Source: Streptomyces sp. NBC_01216 (GTDB lineage Bacteria > Actinomycetota > Actinomycetes > Streptomycetales > Streptomycetaceae). Taken from it: DNA of 64,000 nt. Location of the stretch: the NCBI RefSeq assembly GCF_035994945.1, contig NZ_CP108677.1, forward strand, positions 3,100,001 to 3,164,000, given 5' to 3'. The position numbers and the translations under genes were made by a program. Under the pieces are notes generated by a model. It was not told the DNA's origin and did no database searches. It worked only from the letters and a program-made list of their open reading frames with translations. Numbering within the stretch: position 1 is the first letter of the stretch; each line of letters opens with the position of its first letter. Shown piece after piece: positions 7,563-17,421 of this stretch.

Positions 7563-9116
7563 ATGAGCACAGACGACAAGAACCGCGCCATCGCCGCCGC
7601 GATCCTCCCTCTCGTCGGCGGCGCGCGGAACATCGGCTCCGTGGCCCACTGCATGACCCGGCTCCGGCTCGGGCTGCGGGACCGCTCGCTCGTCCGGCAC
7701 GAGGCCCTGAAAGCCCTGCCGTCCGTGTGGGGCGTGGTGGAGGACGACACCTGCCAGATCGTGCTCGGTCCGGGCACGGTCGCCCGGGTGGCTCCGGAGT
7801 TCGAGGCGCTCGTGGCCGCCGGCGCGTCCGGGTCACCCGCCGTGGAAGGACCGGCGGACGGCCCGGAGCGGGAAGCGAAGGACAGCCCGGGGCGGGAAGC
7901 GGGGCGGGGTCCGGCGGGCCTGCCCGGCACCGGGGACCTCGCGGCGCGGGGCGCGGCGCTGCGGGCGGCCCGGCGGCGGCGGAACGCCACCCCCGTCAAG
8001 CTCTTCCTCCGCAGGATCGCGAACGTCTTCGTGCCCCTGATCCCCGCCCTCATCGGCTGCGGCGTCATCGCCGGCCTCAACGGTCTGCTGGTGAACCTGG
8101 GCCTGCTGCCGTCGGTCACCCCCGCGCTGGCGGCCGTGGCGAGCGGTTTCATGGCGCTGATCGCGGTCTTCGTCGGCTACCTCACCGCCGGGGAGTTCGG
8201 CGGAACACCGATCCTGGGCGGCGCGGTAGCGGCGATCATCGTCTTCCCCGGCGTCGCGAAGATCGACGCCTTCGGCCGGACGCTCTCCCCCGGGCAGGGC
8301 GGCGTGCTCGGCGCGCTGGGCGCCGCGCTGCTCGCGGTGTACGTCGAGAAGGCGTGCCGGCGCCGGGTTCCCGAGGCCCTCGACGTCCTGGTGACGCCGA
8401 CCCTCACCGTCCTGGTCTCCGGGCTGGTGACGGTCTTCGGACTGATGTTCGTGGCCGGCGCGGTCTCGGCGGCCATCGGCGACTTCGCCGACTGGCTGCT
8501 CACGCACGCGGGCGCGGGCGCGGGCTTCGTCCTCGGCGGCCTGTTCCTGCCGCTGGTGATGCTCGGCCTGCACCAGGCCCTGATCCCCATCCACGCCACA
8601 CTGATCGAGCAGCAGGGCTACACCGTGCTGCTCCCCGTCCTGGCGATGGCGGGGGCGGGCCAGGTCGGTGCCGCGATGGCCGTCTATCTGCGGCTGCCGC
8701 GCAACGGTTCGATCCGCCGAACCATCCGGTCGGCCCTTCCCGCCGGATTCCTGGGCGTGGGCGAACCGCTCATCTACGGCGTCTCGCTCCCCCTCGGCCG
8801 CCCCTTCGTCACGGCCTGCGTCGGCGGCGCGTTCGGCGGCGGCTTCGTCGGCCTGTTCAGCATGCTGGGCGACAAGGTCGGTTCCACGGCCATCGGCCCT
8901 TCGGGCTGGGCCCTCTTCCCTCTCCTCGACGGCAACAAGGGCTTCGGCGAGACGCTCGCGATCTACACGGGCGGGCTCCTCGTCGGGTACCTGGCCGGTT
9001 TCGTGGCCACCTACTTCTGGGGTTTCGGCAGCGCCCTCCTGGAGGAGTTCGACGTGGACACCGAGCCGCCCACGGTGACCTCCGAGAGCGGCGAACGGGT
9101 GCCGACGCCCGCCTGA
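7563..9116 (+). CDS. murP: PTS EIIBC permease, MurNAc/GlcNAc type
   Basis: A 517-residue phosphotransferase permease. Residues 1-95 are an EIIB domain with the phosphorylated cysteine C30 in VAHCMTRLRLGL. An Ala/Gly/Pro linker (about 96-135) leads to an EIIC domain of about ten membrane segments, including FVPLIPALIGCGVIAG, EFGGTPILGGAVAAII, LHQALIPIHATLIEQQG and GVGEPLIYGVSLPLGRP. There is no fused EIIA domain, so phosphate must come from a separate EIIA. Placed 38 bp after murQ, it most likely imports MurNAc as MurNAc-6-P; specificity for another amino sugar cannot be excluded. Confidence 0.85.
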   Translation: MSTDDKNRAIAAAILPLVGGARNIGSVAHCMTRLRLGLRDRSLVRHEALKALPSVWGVVEDDTCQIVLGPGTVARVAPEFEALVAAGASGSPAVEGPADGPEREAKDSPGREAGRGPAGLPGTGDLAARGAALRAARRRRNATPVKLFLRRIANVFVPLIPALIGCGVIAGLNGLLVNLGLLPSVTPALAAVASGFMALIAVFVGYLTAGEFGGTPILGGAVAAIIVFPGVAKIDAFGRTLSPGQGGVLGALGAALLAVYVEKACRRRVPEALDVLVTPTLTVLVSGLVTVFGLMFVAGAVSAAIGDFADWLLTHAGAGAGFVLGGLFLPLVMLGLHQALIPIHATLIEQQGYTVLLPVLAMAGAGQVGAAMAVYLRLPRNGSIRRTIRSALPAGFLGVGEPLIYGVSLPLGRPFVTACVGGAFGGGFVGLFSMLGDKVGSTAIGPSGWALFPLLDGNKGFGETLAIYTGGLLVGYLAGFVATYFWGFGSALLEEFDVDTEPPTVTSESGERVPTPA

Positions 9117-9261
9117 GGACCTGTCGGCCGCCCGTCGCGACGCCCGACACCCGGACGCGAGCCGCACCGTCCGCACGCTCCTCCGCCCCTCCGCCCCTCC
9201 GCCCCTCCGCCACCGAAGACCCCTGCTGACGCACGGCCGTTCGGATGGCACACTGCCGTGC

Positions 9262-9987
9262 GTGACCTCGTCGATCGAACAGCCTGTACGACAGCCCCTC
9301 CTGGCAGCCGTCGGGGTGAGCGCCGGTTGGCATCTGGTGCTGTTCGCCGTCGCGTTCACCCTGCCGTCGATCGGATTCGCCGGTCCCGTGGTGGTCAATC
9401 TCGCCGCCTGCGTGGTCCCGTTGGCCGTGGTGGCCCGGTTCCGCTGGTGGCGGGCGCCCTGGCTGGCGACGGTGTGGCCGCGCCGCCCGTGGCTGCTGGT
9501 GCCGCCGTTCGTCGTGGTCGGACTGGAGGCGACGCGCGGTGTCACGGGGTCGGCGGAGGCGCTGGCGGCGAGCGCGCTGCTGATGGTCTCGGTCGGGATC
9601 AGCGAGGAATTGTACGCGCGCGGCGTGATGCAGGAATTCCTGCGGGCGCTGTCACCGTGGCGCACGGCCCTCTGGATCGGTCTGCTCTTCGGGCTGGGGC
9701 ACGTGCTGTCCGGGCTCGTCTTCGGACGGAGTCCGGAGTACATCGCCTTCCAGGTGCTGCACGCCTCCGTCTTCGGTTTCCTGCTGGCGGCGCTGCGGCA
9801 GCACACCGTGTCGATCTGGCCCCTGGCCCTGCTGCACGCGGTGAGCAACCTGATCAACTCCAACAGTCCGGGCGCCCTCCCCGACTGGTGGGAGGCCCTG
9901 CGCCTGCTCTCGCTGACCGGCTACGGTGTGCTCCTCGTCCGGGCGAGCACCCGGGAGCGCGCGCTGTCTCCGGCCCCGGCCACCTGA
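9262..9987 (+). CDS. CPBP-family intramembrane glutamic protease
   Basis: A 241-residue polytopic membrane protein (six to seven hydrophobic segments) starting at GTG 9262. It contains the Abi/CPBP catalytic motifs: EELYARG (E115, E116, R120), GHVLSG (H147) and LHAVSN (H192, N196). These line up with the type II CAAX prenyl protease fold. In bacteria such proteins take part in membrane proteolysis or self-immunity; the substrate is unknown. It stands alone after the mur operon, 145 bp downstream of murP. Confidence 0.85.
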   Translation: MTSSIEQPVRQPLLAAVGVSAGWHLVLFAVAFTLPSIGFAGPVVVNLAACVVPLAVVARFRWWRAPWLATVWPRRPWLLVPPFVVVGLEATRGVTGSAEALAASALLMVSVGISEELYARGVMQEFLRALSPWRTALWIGLLFGLGHVLSGLVFGRSPEYIAFQVLHASVFGFLLAALRQHTVSIWPLALLHAVSNLINSNSPGALPDWWEALRLLSLTGYGVLLVRASTRERALSPAPAT

Positions 9988-10268
9988 TTCGGCCCCGCCC
10001 CGCCCCGCCCCGAAAGCCGGTCATCCGCGCCGTCGCCTCCGCGCCCGCGGCCCGAAGCTCAAGCCTCGCGCTCCGAGCCCTCTTTCCGCGGAAGGGGTAC
10101 GGGCCTGGGATACAACCCACCCACCCCGAGAGTTGACCTTCCGCGACCGAATCGCCACGGACTGTCATATGCCTCTACCTTTCGGGAGCGACAAGACACG
10201 CAAACGGCCCCCGTCGGTGCGGGAACACCTGCGAGGGCCTCACCAACGAGATCGAGAAGAGCGATCTT

Positions 10269-11123
10269 ATGGCTGACGCCGAGTTTAGTGCCGCCCCGCA
10301 CCCCTTCGCCAACCCCGGCTACGGCAAGCGCACCGCGCCGTACCAAACCCCCCGCTCCACGGCGGACTTCGCGCACCTCGCGCCGCGTGAGGCCGCCGTC
10401 GCCGCGTATATCGACCGGCTGCCGGACGGCAGCGACATCTCGGTGAAGACGCCGGCCAGGCATCTCCCTTACGGCCAGTGCGCCTTGCGCACCGCCCTCA
10501 CCCGCATTACCCGGGCCGGCCATCTGCGCCGTGGACGCGAGTGCCTCGACGGCCTCTGGATCACCCGGACGTGGTGGTCCCGGACCGCGCGGGACGACTC
10601 CTGGTGGTCCGCCTTCCAGCGCGGCGACGTGCCGGAGCGGAAACCCACCCGTTCCCGTGCCTACGTCCTGCTGGCCGCCCTCGGCCGGACCGACGCGGCG
10701 ATGTCCCTCTCCCACACCGAGTGCCGGGCCCTCGCGCCCCTGGTCGACGCCTGGTTCGCCCGCGACGCCACCGAGGACGACGTGACGCGCGCCCTCACCC
10801 GGGGGCTGCCGGTCTCCGTCCACCACCCGGCCGCGCTCGCCCGCAGGCGCCTCACCGACAAGCTTCCGCCCGAGCCCGTGCGTCGCGAGCGCCCGCCGCT
10901 CCGCCTCCTGGAATGCGCCACCTGCGGCACCCCCGGGTACGCCGAATCGCTCCGTGACGGTGACTGCGGCCCGTGCCGGGGCGAACAGCCGCCCGCCGCA
11001 CGCACCGTGCCACTCCCCGCCGCCCGGGTCCGCGACCACGCGGCGGCGGCCCGGAACGCGATGGCCGCTCCGCCCCGGGTGCCCGAATCCCCCCGCTCAC
11101 CGGCCGGGACCGCGACGCCTTGA
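10269..11123 (+). CDS. putative DNA-binding protein with C-terminal zinc ribbon
   Basis: A 284-residue protein. Residues 38-105 resemble a winged helix (LAPREAAVAAYIDRLPDGSD, then GQCALRTALTRITRAGHLRR), as in MarR-like replication or transcription proteins. After a Trp-rich stretch and a helical middle section, residues 216-236 form a C-x2-C-x13-C-x2-C zinc ribbon (CATCG and CGPC). The start is ATG 10269. It is isolated between the CPBP gene and the convergent groEL2. A regulatory role is inferred from the fold only. Confidence 0.65.
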   Translation: MADAEFSAAPHPFANPGYGKRTAPYQTPRSTADFAHLAPREAAVAAYIDRLPDGSDISVKTPARHLPYGQCALRTALTRITRAGHLRRGRECLDGLWITRTWWSRTARDDSWWSAFQRGDVPERKPTRSRAYVLLAALGRTDAAMSLSHTECRALAPLVDAWFARDATEDDVTRALTRGLPVSVHHPAALARRRLTDKLPPEPVRRERPPLRLLECATCGTPGYAESLRDGDCGPCRGEQPPAARTVPLPAARVRDHAAAARNAMAAPPRVPESPRSPAGTATP

Positions 11124-11260
11124 CGAGGACACGTACGCGTCCCCCGTTCGCCGCTTCCCGGCCCCGCCTCGTTCCGCCGCGGGTACGCCCGAGGGCGGCA
11201 CCCCCGGCTGGGAGTACCGCCCTCGTTCGCGTGATGCGAGAACGTCCGATCCGGTGAGGA

Positions 11261-13406
<2,146 letters not shown>

Positions 13407-13439
13407 TGAGTGCGTATGTGGTGGCCGATGGCGCCGCGC

Positions 13440-13643
13440 TCAGACGGCGAGCTTGACCATGTCCGCCTGCGGACCCTTCTGGCCCTGCGAGATCTCGAAC
13501 TCGACTCGCTGACCCTCTTCAAGGGTGCGGTAGCCGTCCATCTGGATCGCGCTGTAGTGGACGAATACATCCGCACCACCGTCGACCGCGATGAAGCCGT
13601 AGCCCTTCTCCGCGTTGAACCACTTGACGGTGCCCTGAGCCAT
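13440..13643 (-). CDS. CspA-family cold-shock protein
   Basis: A 67-residue nucleic-acid-binding OB-fold protein. RNP1 is KGYGFIAV and RNP2 is DVFVHYSAI; the start [16 protein letters not shown] is the standard one. It acts as an RNA chaperone and transcription antiterminator in the cytoplasm. The single-gene unit is bounded by a strong terminator downstream. A promoter-like pair (-35 TTGCAG 13760-13755, 16-bp spacer, -10 TACATT 13738-13733, minus strand) implies a leader of about 80 bases, typical of this class. Confidence 0.95.
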   Translation of the reverse strand: MAQGTVKWFNAEKGYGFIAVDGGADVFVHYSAIQMDGYRTLEEGQRVEFEISQGQKGPQADMVKLAV

Positions 13644-13732
13644 GCCTAACTCCCCTATTACTGGCCCTTGCGCGGGACCACACCTCGCGGCCCCGGGTCA
13701 GACCCTGCGCCGGAACGCGTCGACCGCGGCTG

Positions 13733-13760
13733 AATGTATCTGCCCAACTGCCCTCTGCAA
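13733..13760 (-). promoter_or_regulatory. candidate promoter of the cold-shock gene
   Basis: Minus strand: -35 TTGCAG (13760-13755), 16-bp spacer, -10 TACATT (13738-13733). The predicted start leaves about 80 bases of leader before the ATG at 13643. Confidence 0.45.
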
Positions 13761-13974
13761 CAGGGCAATCGGGCGAGAATTCTGGGCACGCGAGAAAGGA
13801 GGATTAAGGAGGATCCGCTGAATCCCGGGGCAAGTCGGGCCCGGCAAAACGCGCAGAAGGTACACAAGACTCGAACACTTTGGCTGCTTCTTGTCAGGTC
13901 GAGGCGCATTCTCATATGCACCCGGCATGAGCAGCGGAGGGGGTTTCCCCAACTCTATCGTGCTCAACCATGCA

Positions 13975-14012
13975 GAATTGCCCCTTCCGTTTCTCGACGG
14001 AAGGGGCAATTC
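13975..14012 (-). terminator. terminator of the thrC-moaD unit
   Basis: A perfect 16-bp stem (GAATTGCCCCTTCCGT, 13975-13990, with its complement 13997-14012) and a six-base loop, 28 bp after the MoaD-like stop. Between this and the cold-shock promoter (13761-13974) I see no gene, although short open frames exist. Confidence 0.85.
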
Positions 14013-14039
14013 AGGTGACTGCGGGTAACTCCCGGGGCG

Positions 14040-14318
14040 TCAGCAGCCTCCGGCGACCGCCGGGATGATGGAGACGCCGGCGCCGTCCGGCGTCACCGTC
14101 TCCAGTCCCTGCTCGAAGCGGACGTCGTCGTCGTTGACGTACACGTTCACGAAACGGCGCAGCTTGCCCTGGTCGTCCAGGACACGGGCCGCGATGCCCG
14201 TGTGGTTCTTCTCCAGGTCGGCGATGACCTCGGAGAGGGTGGTGCCCTCCGCCGGGACCTCGGCCTGACCGCCCGTGTAGGTACGGAGGATGGTGGGGAT
14301 GCGGACCTTGACGCTCAT
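14040..14318 (-). CDS. MoaD/ThiS-family sulfur-carrier protein ending in Gly-Gly-Cys
   Basis: A 92-residue beta-grasp protein (VKVRIPTILRTYTGGQAEV; DLEKNHTGIAARVLDD; FVNVYVNDDDVRF; VSIIPAVAGGC). It resembles mycobacterial CysO, which carries sulfide as a C-terminal thiocarboxylate for cysteine synthesis. The chain ends GGC, not GG, so the extra Cys would have to be removed before activation. It lies 29 bp after thrC on the same transcript. No activating E1-like enzyme, cysteine synthase or JAMM protease gene is nearby. Confidence 0.85.
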   Translation of the reverse strand: MSVKVRIPTILRTYTGGQAEVPAEGTTLSEVIADLEKNHTGIAARVLDDQGKLRRFVNVYVNDDDVRFEQGLETVTPDGAGVSIIPAVAGGC

Positions 14319-14347
14319 GGGAGTGCTGCCTTCCGTAACGGGGGTGG

Positions 14348-15634
14348 TCAGTGGGCCAGGCCGGCGTCGCGGAACGCGTCGAGGCTCGGGCGGATGGTGG
14401 CGGTCGCCTGCGAGGTCTCGGCCACCGCGTCCAGCGTCTTGAGGCCGTCGCCGGTGTTGAGGACCACGGTGGTCAGGTTCGGGTCGATGAGGCCGGCCTC
14501 GATCAGCTTCTTGGTGACGCCGACCGTCACGCCGCCGGCCGTCTCGGCGAAGATGCCCTCGGTCCGCGCGAGCAGCTTGATCGCCTCGACGACCTGCTCG
14601 TCGTCCACGTCCTCCACCGCGCCGCCCGTGCGGCGGGCGATGTCCAGGACGTACGGGCCGTCGGCCGGGTTGCCGATCGCCAGGGACTTGGCGATCGTGT
14701 TCGGCTTCTGCGGGCGGACGACGTCGTGGCCGGCCTTGAAGGCGGCCGACACCGGGGAGCAGCCCGCGGCCTGGGCGCCGAAGATCTTGTACGGCTTGTC
14801 CTCGACGAGGCCGAGCTTGACGAGTTCCTGGAGGCCCTTGTCGATCTTGGTGAGCTGGGAGCCGGAGGCGATCGGGACGACCAGCTGGTCCGGGATCACC
14901 CAGCCGAGCTGCTCGCAGATCTCGTACGCGAGCGTCTTGGAGCCCTCGCCGTAGTACGGGCGCAGGTTGACGTTGACGAAGCCCCAGCCCTCGCCGAGCG
15001 GGTCGCCGATGAGTTCGGAGCAGAAGCGGTTGACGTCGTCGTAGTTGCCCTCGATGCCGACGAGCTCGCCGCCGTACACGGCGGCCATGACGACCTTGCC
15101 CTGCTCCAGGTCGTGCGGGATGAACACGCACGAGCGGAAGCCGGCGCGGGCGGCGGCGGCACCGACGGCTCCGGCCAGGTTGCCGGTGGAGGAGCAGGAC
15201 AGGGTGGTGAAGCCGAAGGCGCGGGCGGCTTCGAGGGCCTGGGCGACGACGCGGTCCTTGAAGGAGTGCGTCGGGTTGCCCGAGTCGTCCTTGACGAAGA
15301 GGCGGCCCGGCTCGACCCCGAGCTCGGCGGCGAGGTTGTCGGCCTGGACGAGCTTGGTCCAGCCCGGATTCAGGTTCGGCTTCTCGGCGACGTCGGCGGG
15401 GACGGGCAGCAGGGGGGCGTAGCGCCAGATGTTGGCGGGGCCGGCCTCGATCCGCTTCCGCAGGGACTCGGGGTCCCCGAGGGGAAGGTCGTACGCGACT
15501 TCGAGCGGGCCGAAACACAGCTCACAGGCGAAGATCGGGCCAAGGGGGAAGAGTTCACCGCATTCCCGGCACGAGAGTCCGGACGCGGGACCGAGGTCGA
15601 CCGCGGAGGCGGTGGAGGCAGTCTGTACAGCCAT
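14348..15634 (-). CDS. thrC: threonine synthase
   Basis: A 428-residue PLP enzyme converting O-phosphohomoserine to threonine. The N-terminus has a zinc ribbon (C22-x2-C25, C37-x2-C40), then the PLP lysine K126 in SGNPTHSFKDRV, the phosphate loop SCSSTGNLAGAVGAAAA and VLNTGDGLKTLD. I place the start at ATG 15634 (MAVQTAST). The open frame reaches 15682, but a SAM-I riboswitch occupies that stretch and ends exactly at the GAGGAG ribosome site before 15634. The moaD-like gene follows in the same unit. Confidence 0.93.
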   Translation of the reverse strand: MAVQTASTASAVDLGPASGLSCRECGELFPLGPIFACELCFGPLEVAYDLPLGDPESLRKRIEAGPANIWRYAPLLPVPADVAEKPNLNPGWTKLVQADNLAAELGVEPGRLFVKDDSGNPTHSFKDRVVAQALEAARAFGFTTLSCSSTGNLAGAVGAAAARAGFRSCVFIPHDLEQGKVVMAAVYGGELVGIEGNYDDVNRFCSELIGDPLGEGWGFVNVNLRPYYGEGSKTLAYEICEQLGWVIPDQLVVPIASGSQLTKIDKGLQELVKLGLVEDKPYKIFGAQAAGCSPVSAAFKAGHDVVRPQKPNTIAKSLAIGNPADGPYVLDIARRTGGAVEDVDDEQVVEAIKLLARTEGIFAETAGGVTVGVTKKLIEAGLIDPNLTTVVLNTGDGLKTLDAVAETSQATATIRPSLDAFRDAGLAH

Positions 15635-15653
15635 GGAGGCGAGGCCCTTTCTC

Positions 15654-15807
15654 CTCATCTTTCTCATGGCGGACGTCGCCATGAGACGGATTTGGCACCT
15701 TCCCTAGCCGGGAGCCTCGCGGGCGCAGTGCTGGCGACTGCGGACGAGACCGGCTGGAGGGTTGCCGGGGCTTCAACGGGCCGTTTCCCTCTGCCCCTCT
15801 GGATGAG
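15654..15807 (-). ncRNA. SAM-I (S-box) riboswitch upstream of thrC
   Basis: Read on the minus strand, the leader has the S-box core: CTCATCCAGAGGGGCAGAGG, then CGGCCCGTTGAAGCC, then CGGCAACCCTCC, and finally GGTGCCAAATCC. The outer helix P1 forms between CTCATC (15807-15802) and GATGAG (15659-15654). The 3' strand of P1 overlaps the thrC ribosome site GAGGAG, so SAM binding should hide it and reduce translation. No separate terminator hairpin follows. Confidence 0.92.
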
Positions 15808-15962
15808 CGGTATTCGATTGTGTGGTGCGGTTGTGTCGCCGGTACCCCGGCGTGCGCCGGGTGTCCGCGTTGTTCAAGACTGTAACCGAAGGCACGGACG
15901 GTCGAGACAGTCGTCCGAACCGCGAGATGGATCACACCGACGCCGACTGGGGAGTAACGGAC

Positions 15963-16919
15963 GTGCTGGATGAAGTGGAGCGCTGGCTGGCCCGGCGGTC
16001 CTGGTCCGTGACAGACCGTCCGCTCGAGCGGCTCCTGGCCGCGAAGCGCGGGACGCGGGTCAGCGTCGTGCTGCCGGCCCTGAACGAGGAGGCGACGGTC
16101 GGGGACATCGTCTCCGTGATCCGGCGGGAGCTGATGTCGGAGGCCGTCCCGCTCGTGGACGAGCTGGTGGTGGTCGACTCCGGTTCCACCGACCGTACGG
16201 CCGGGGTGGCGGCGGCGGCCGGGGCCAGGGTGGTGGCACGTGACGCGATCCTGCCGCGGATTCCGTCCCTGCCCGGCAAGGGCGAGGTGCTGTGGCGCTC
16301 ACTGATGGTGACCGAGGGGGACGTCGTCTGTTTCGTCGACGCGGACCTGCGGGACTTCTCGGCGGACTTCGTCTCCGGGATCGTCGGGCCCCTGCTCACC
16401 GATCCGGAGGTCGACTTCGTGAAGGCGATGTACGACCGCCCGCTCGGCGACGCGCCGGCTGGGGGCGGCCGGGTGACCGAGCTGGTGGCGCGTCCGCTGC
16501 TGAACCTGCACTGGCCGCGACTGGCCGGCTTCGTCCAGCCGCTGGGCGGCGAGTACGCCGTGCGGCGGTCGCTGCTGGAACGGCTGCCCTTCCCGGTCGG
16601 CTACGGGGTGGAGCTGGGGCTGCTCGTCGACGCGCTGCACTCGGCCGGTCTGGACGCCCTCGCGCAGGTGGACGTGGGGGTGCGCAAGCACCGGCATCAG
16701 GACGAGCGGGCACTGGGCCGGATGGCGGCGGCGATCTACCGGACGGCACAGCTGCGGCTCTCGCGCGGGAACCTGGTGCGACCTCGGCTGACGCAGTTCG
16801 AGCGCGGGGAGGCGGGCGGCGGGCCGGGCGGCTTCGTCCCCCGAACGTATGCGGTGGACACCGAGGAGCGGCCTCCGATGGCCGAGATCGCGGAGTACGC
16901 GCACCGTCGCGTGGCGTAA
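15963..16919 (+). CDS. gpgS: glucosyl-3-phosphoglycerate synthase
   Basis: A 318-residue GT-A glycosyltransferase (family GT81) that transfers glucose from NDP-glucose to 3-phosphoglycerate, the first step to glucosylglycerate. Motifs: VSVVLPALNEEATV, VVDSGSTDRTAG, the metal-binding DAD (126-128) in VCFVDADLRDF, and LAGFVQPLGGEYAVRR. GTG 15963 is chosen because ggggag lies eight bases upstream; an in-frame ATG at 15927 lacks a ribosome site. It is divergent from thrC and is followed by a small secreted-protein gene and otsA. No GpgP phosphatase gene is adjacent. Confidence 0.9.
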   Translation: MLDEVERWLARRSWSVTDRPLERLLAAKRGTRVSVVLPALNEEATVGDIVSVIRRELMSEAVPLVDELVVVDSGSTDRTAGVAAAAGARVVARDAILPRIPSLPGKGEVLWRSLMVTEGDVVCFVDADLRDFSADFVSGIVGPLLTDPEVDFVKAMYDRPLGDAPAGGGRVTELVARPLLNLHWPRLAGFVQPLGGEYAVRRSLLERLPFPVGYGVELGLLVDALHSAGLDALAQVDVGVRKHRHQDERALGRMAAAIYRTAQLRLSRGNLVRPRLTQFERGEAGGGPGGFVPRTYAVDTEERPPMAEIAEYAHRRVA

Positions 16920-16957
16920 CACTCCCCTATGATCCGTTTTGCCTACATTGATCTTCC

Positions 16958-17353
16958 ATGCGACGCACCTCTCATCTGGGCAGAACGGCGGCCACCCTCG
17001 GGCTGACGGCGGGCGCGCTCCTCTTCGCGGCCGCCCCCGGCGACGCGGCGAGCGGGGCGGCGCCCGCCGGCTCACGGCCCGACGCCGCACCGGGCCGATA
17101 CGCGGCCCCGCCGGACCGGCACGGCACGACACACGCCCGGCCGGCCGAGGGGATCACCGCCGCCGCGGTGATCCCCTCGGCGTCCGGCCCCGGAGGGAGC
17201 GCGGCGCCGGCACCTGCACAAGGACCCGGCGGTGCCCCGGCGCGGACCGGTGCGGGCGGTGAGCGGCTGTGGCTGCTCGGCGGCCTCGCGCTGGCCCTGG
17301 CGGCGACGGCCGTGGTGGCGCGGGCCGCTTGGCGCGGCCGGGCCGACCACTGA
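16958..17353 (+). CDS. small secreted, membrane-anchored hypothetical protein
   Basis: A 131-residue protein with a signal peptide (RRTSHLGRTAATLGLTAGAL, cleavage near GDAAS), an Ala/Pro/Gly-rich low-complexity middle, and a C-terminal hydrophobic helix (LWLLGGLALALAATAVVA) with a basic tail (RAAWRGRADH). This is the topology of a surface protein anchored by its C-terminus; no LPxTG-like sortase motif is visible. A TACATT -10-like box ends eight bases before ATG, suggesting a leaderless mRNA. A perfect 17-bp inverted repeat lies inside the coding region. Function unknown. Confidence 0.65.
   Translation: MRRTSHLGRTAATLGLTAGALLFAAAPGDAASGAAPAGSRPDAAPGRYAAPPDRHGTTHARPAEGITAAAVIPSASGPGGSAAPAPAQGPGGAPARTGAGGERLWLLGGLALALAATAVVARAAWRGRADH
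17144..17181 (+). repeat. 17-bp perfect inverted repeat inside the 131-residue gene
   Basis: GCCGAGGGGATCACCGC at 17144-17160 pairs with its exact complement at 17165-17181 around a four-base loop (cgcc). It is as strong as the terminators in this window, yet lies mid-gene and encodes AEGITAAAVIPSA. Confidence 0.85.
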
Positions 17354-17421
17354 AGGTGGCCGAACCCGCCTGTCTTGTATACGTACGTTTGAGCGTTTCC
17401 GCGACGGGCTAGGTTGGCCAC

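Noticed and set aside
9170..9215. Short repeats of cccctccg before the CPBP gene
   Set aside because: Simple-sequence run in a GC-rich gap; not CRISPR-like and without spacer structure.
7833..9863. Minus-strand open frame of 676 codons across the EIIBC and CPBP genes
   Set aside because: High-GC shadow: no conserved motif, and both overlapped plus-strand genes are firmly identified.
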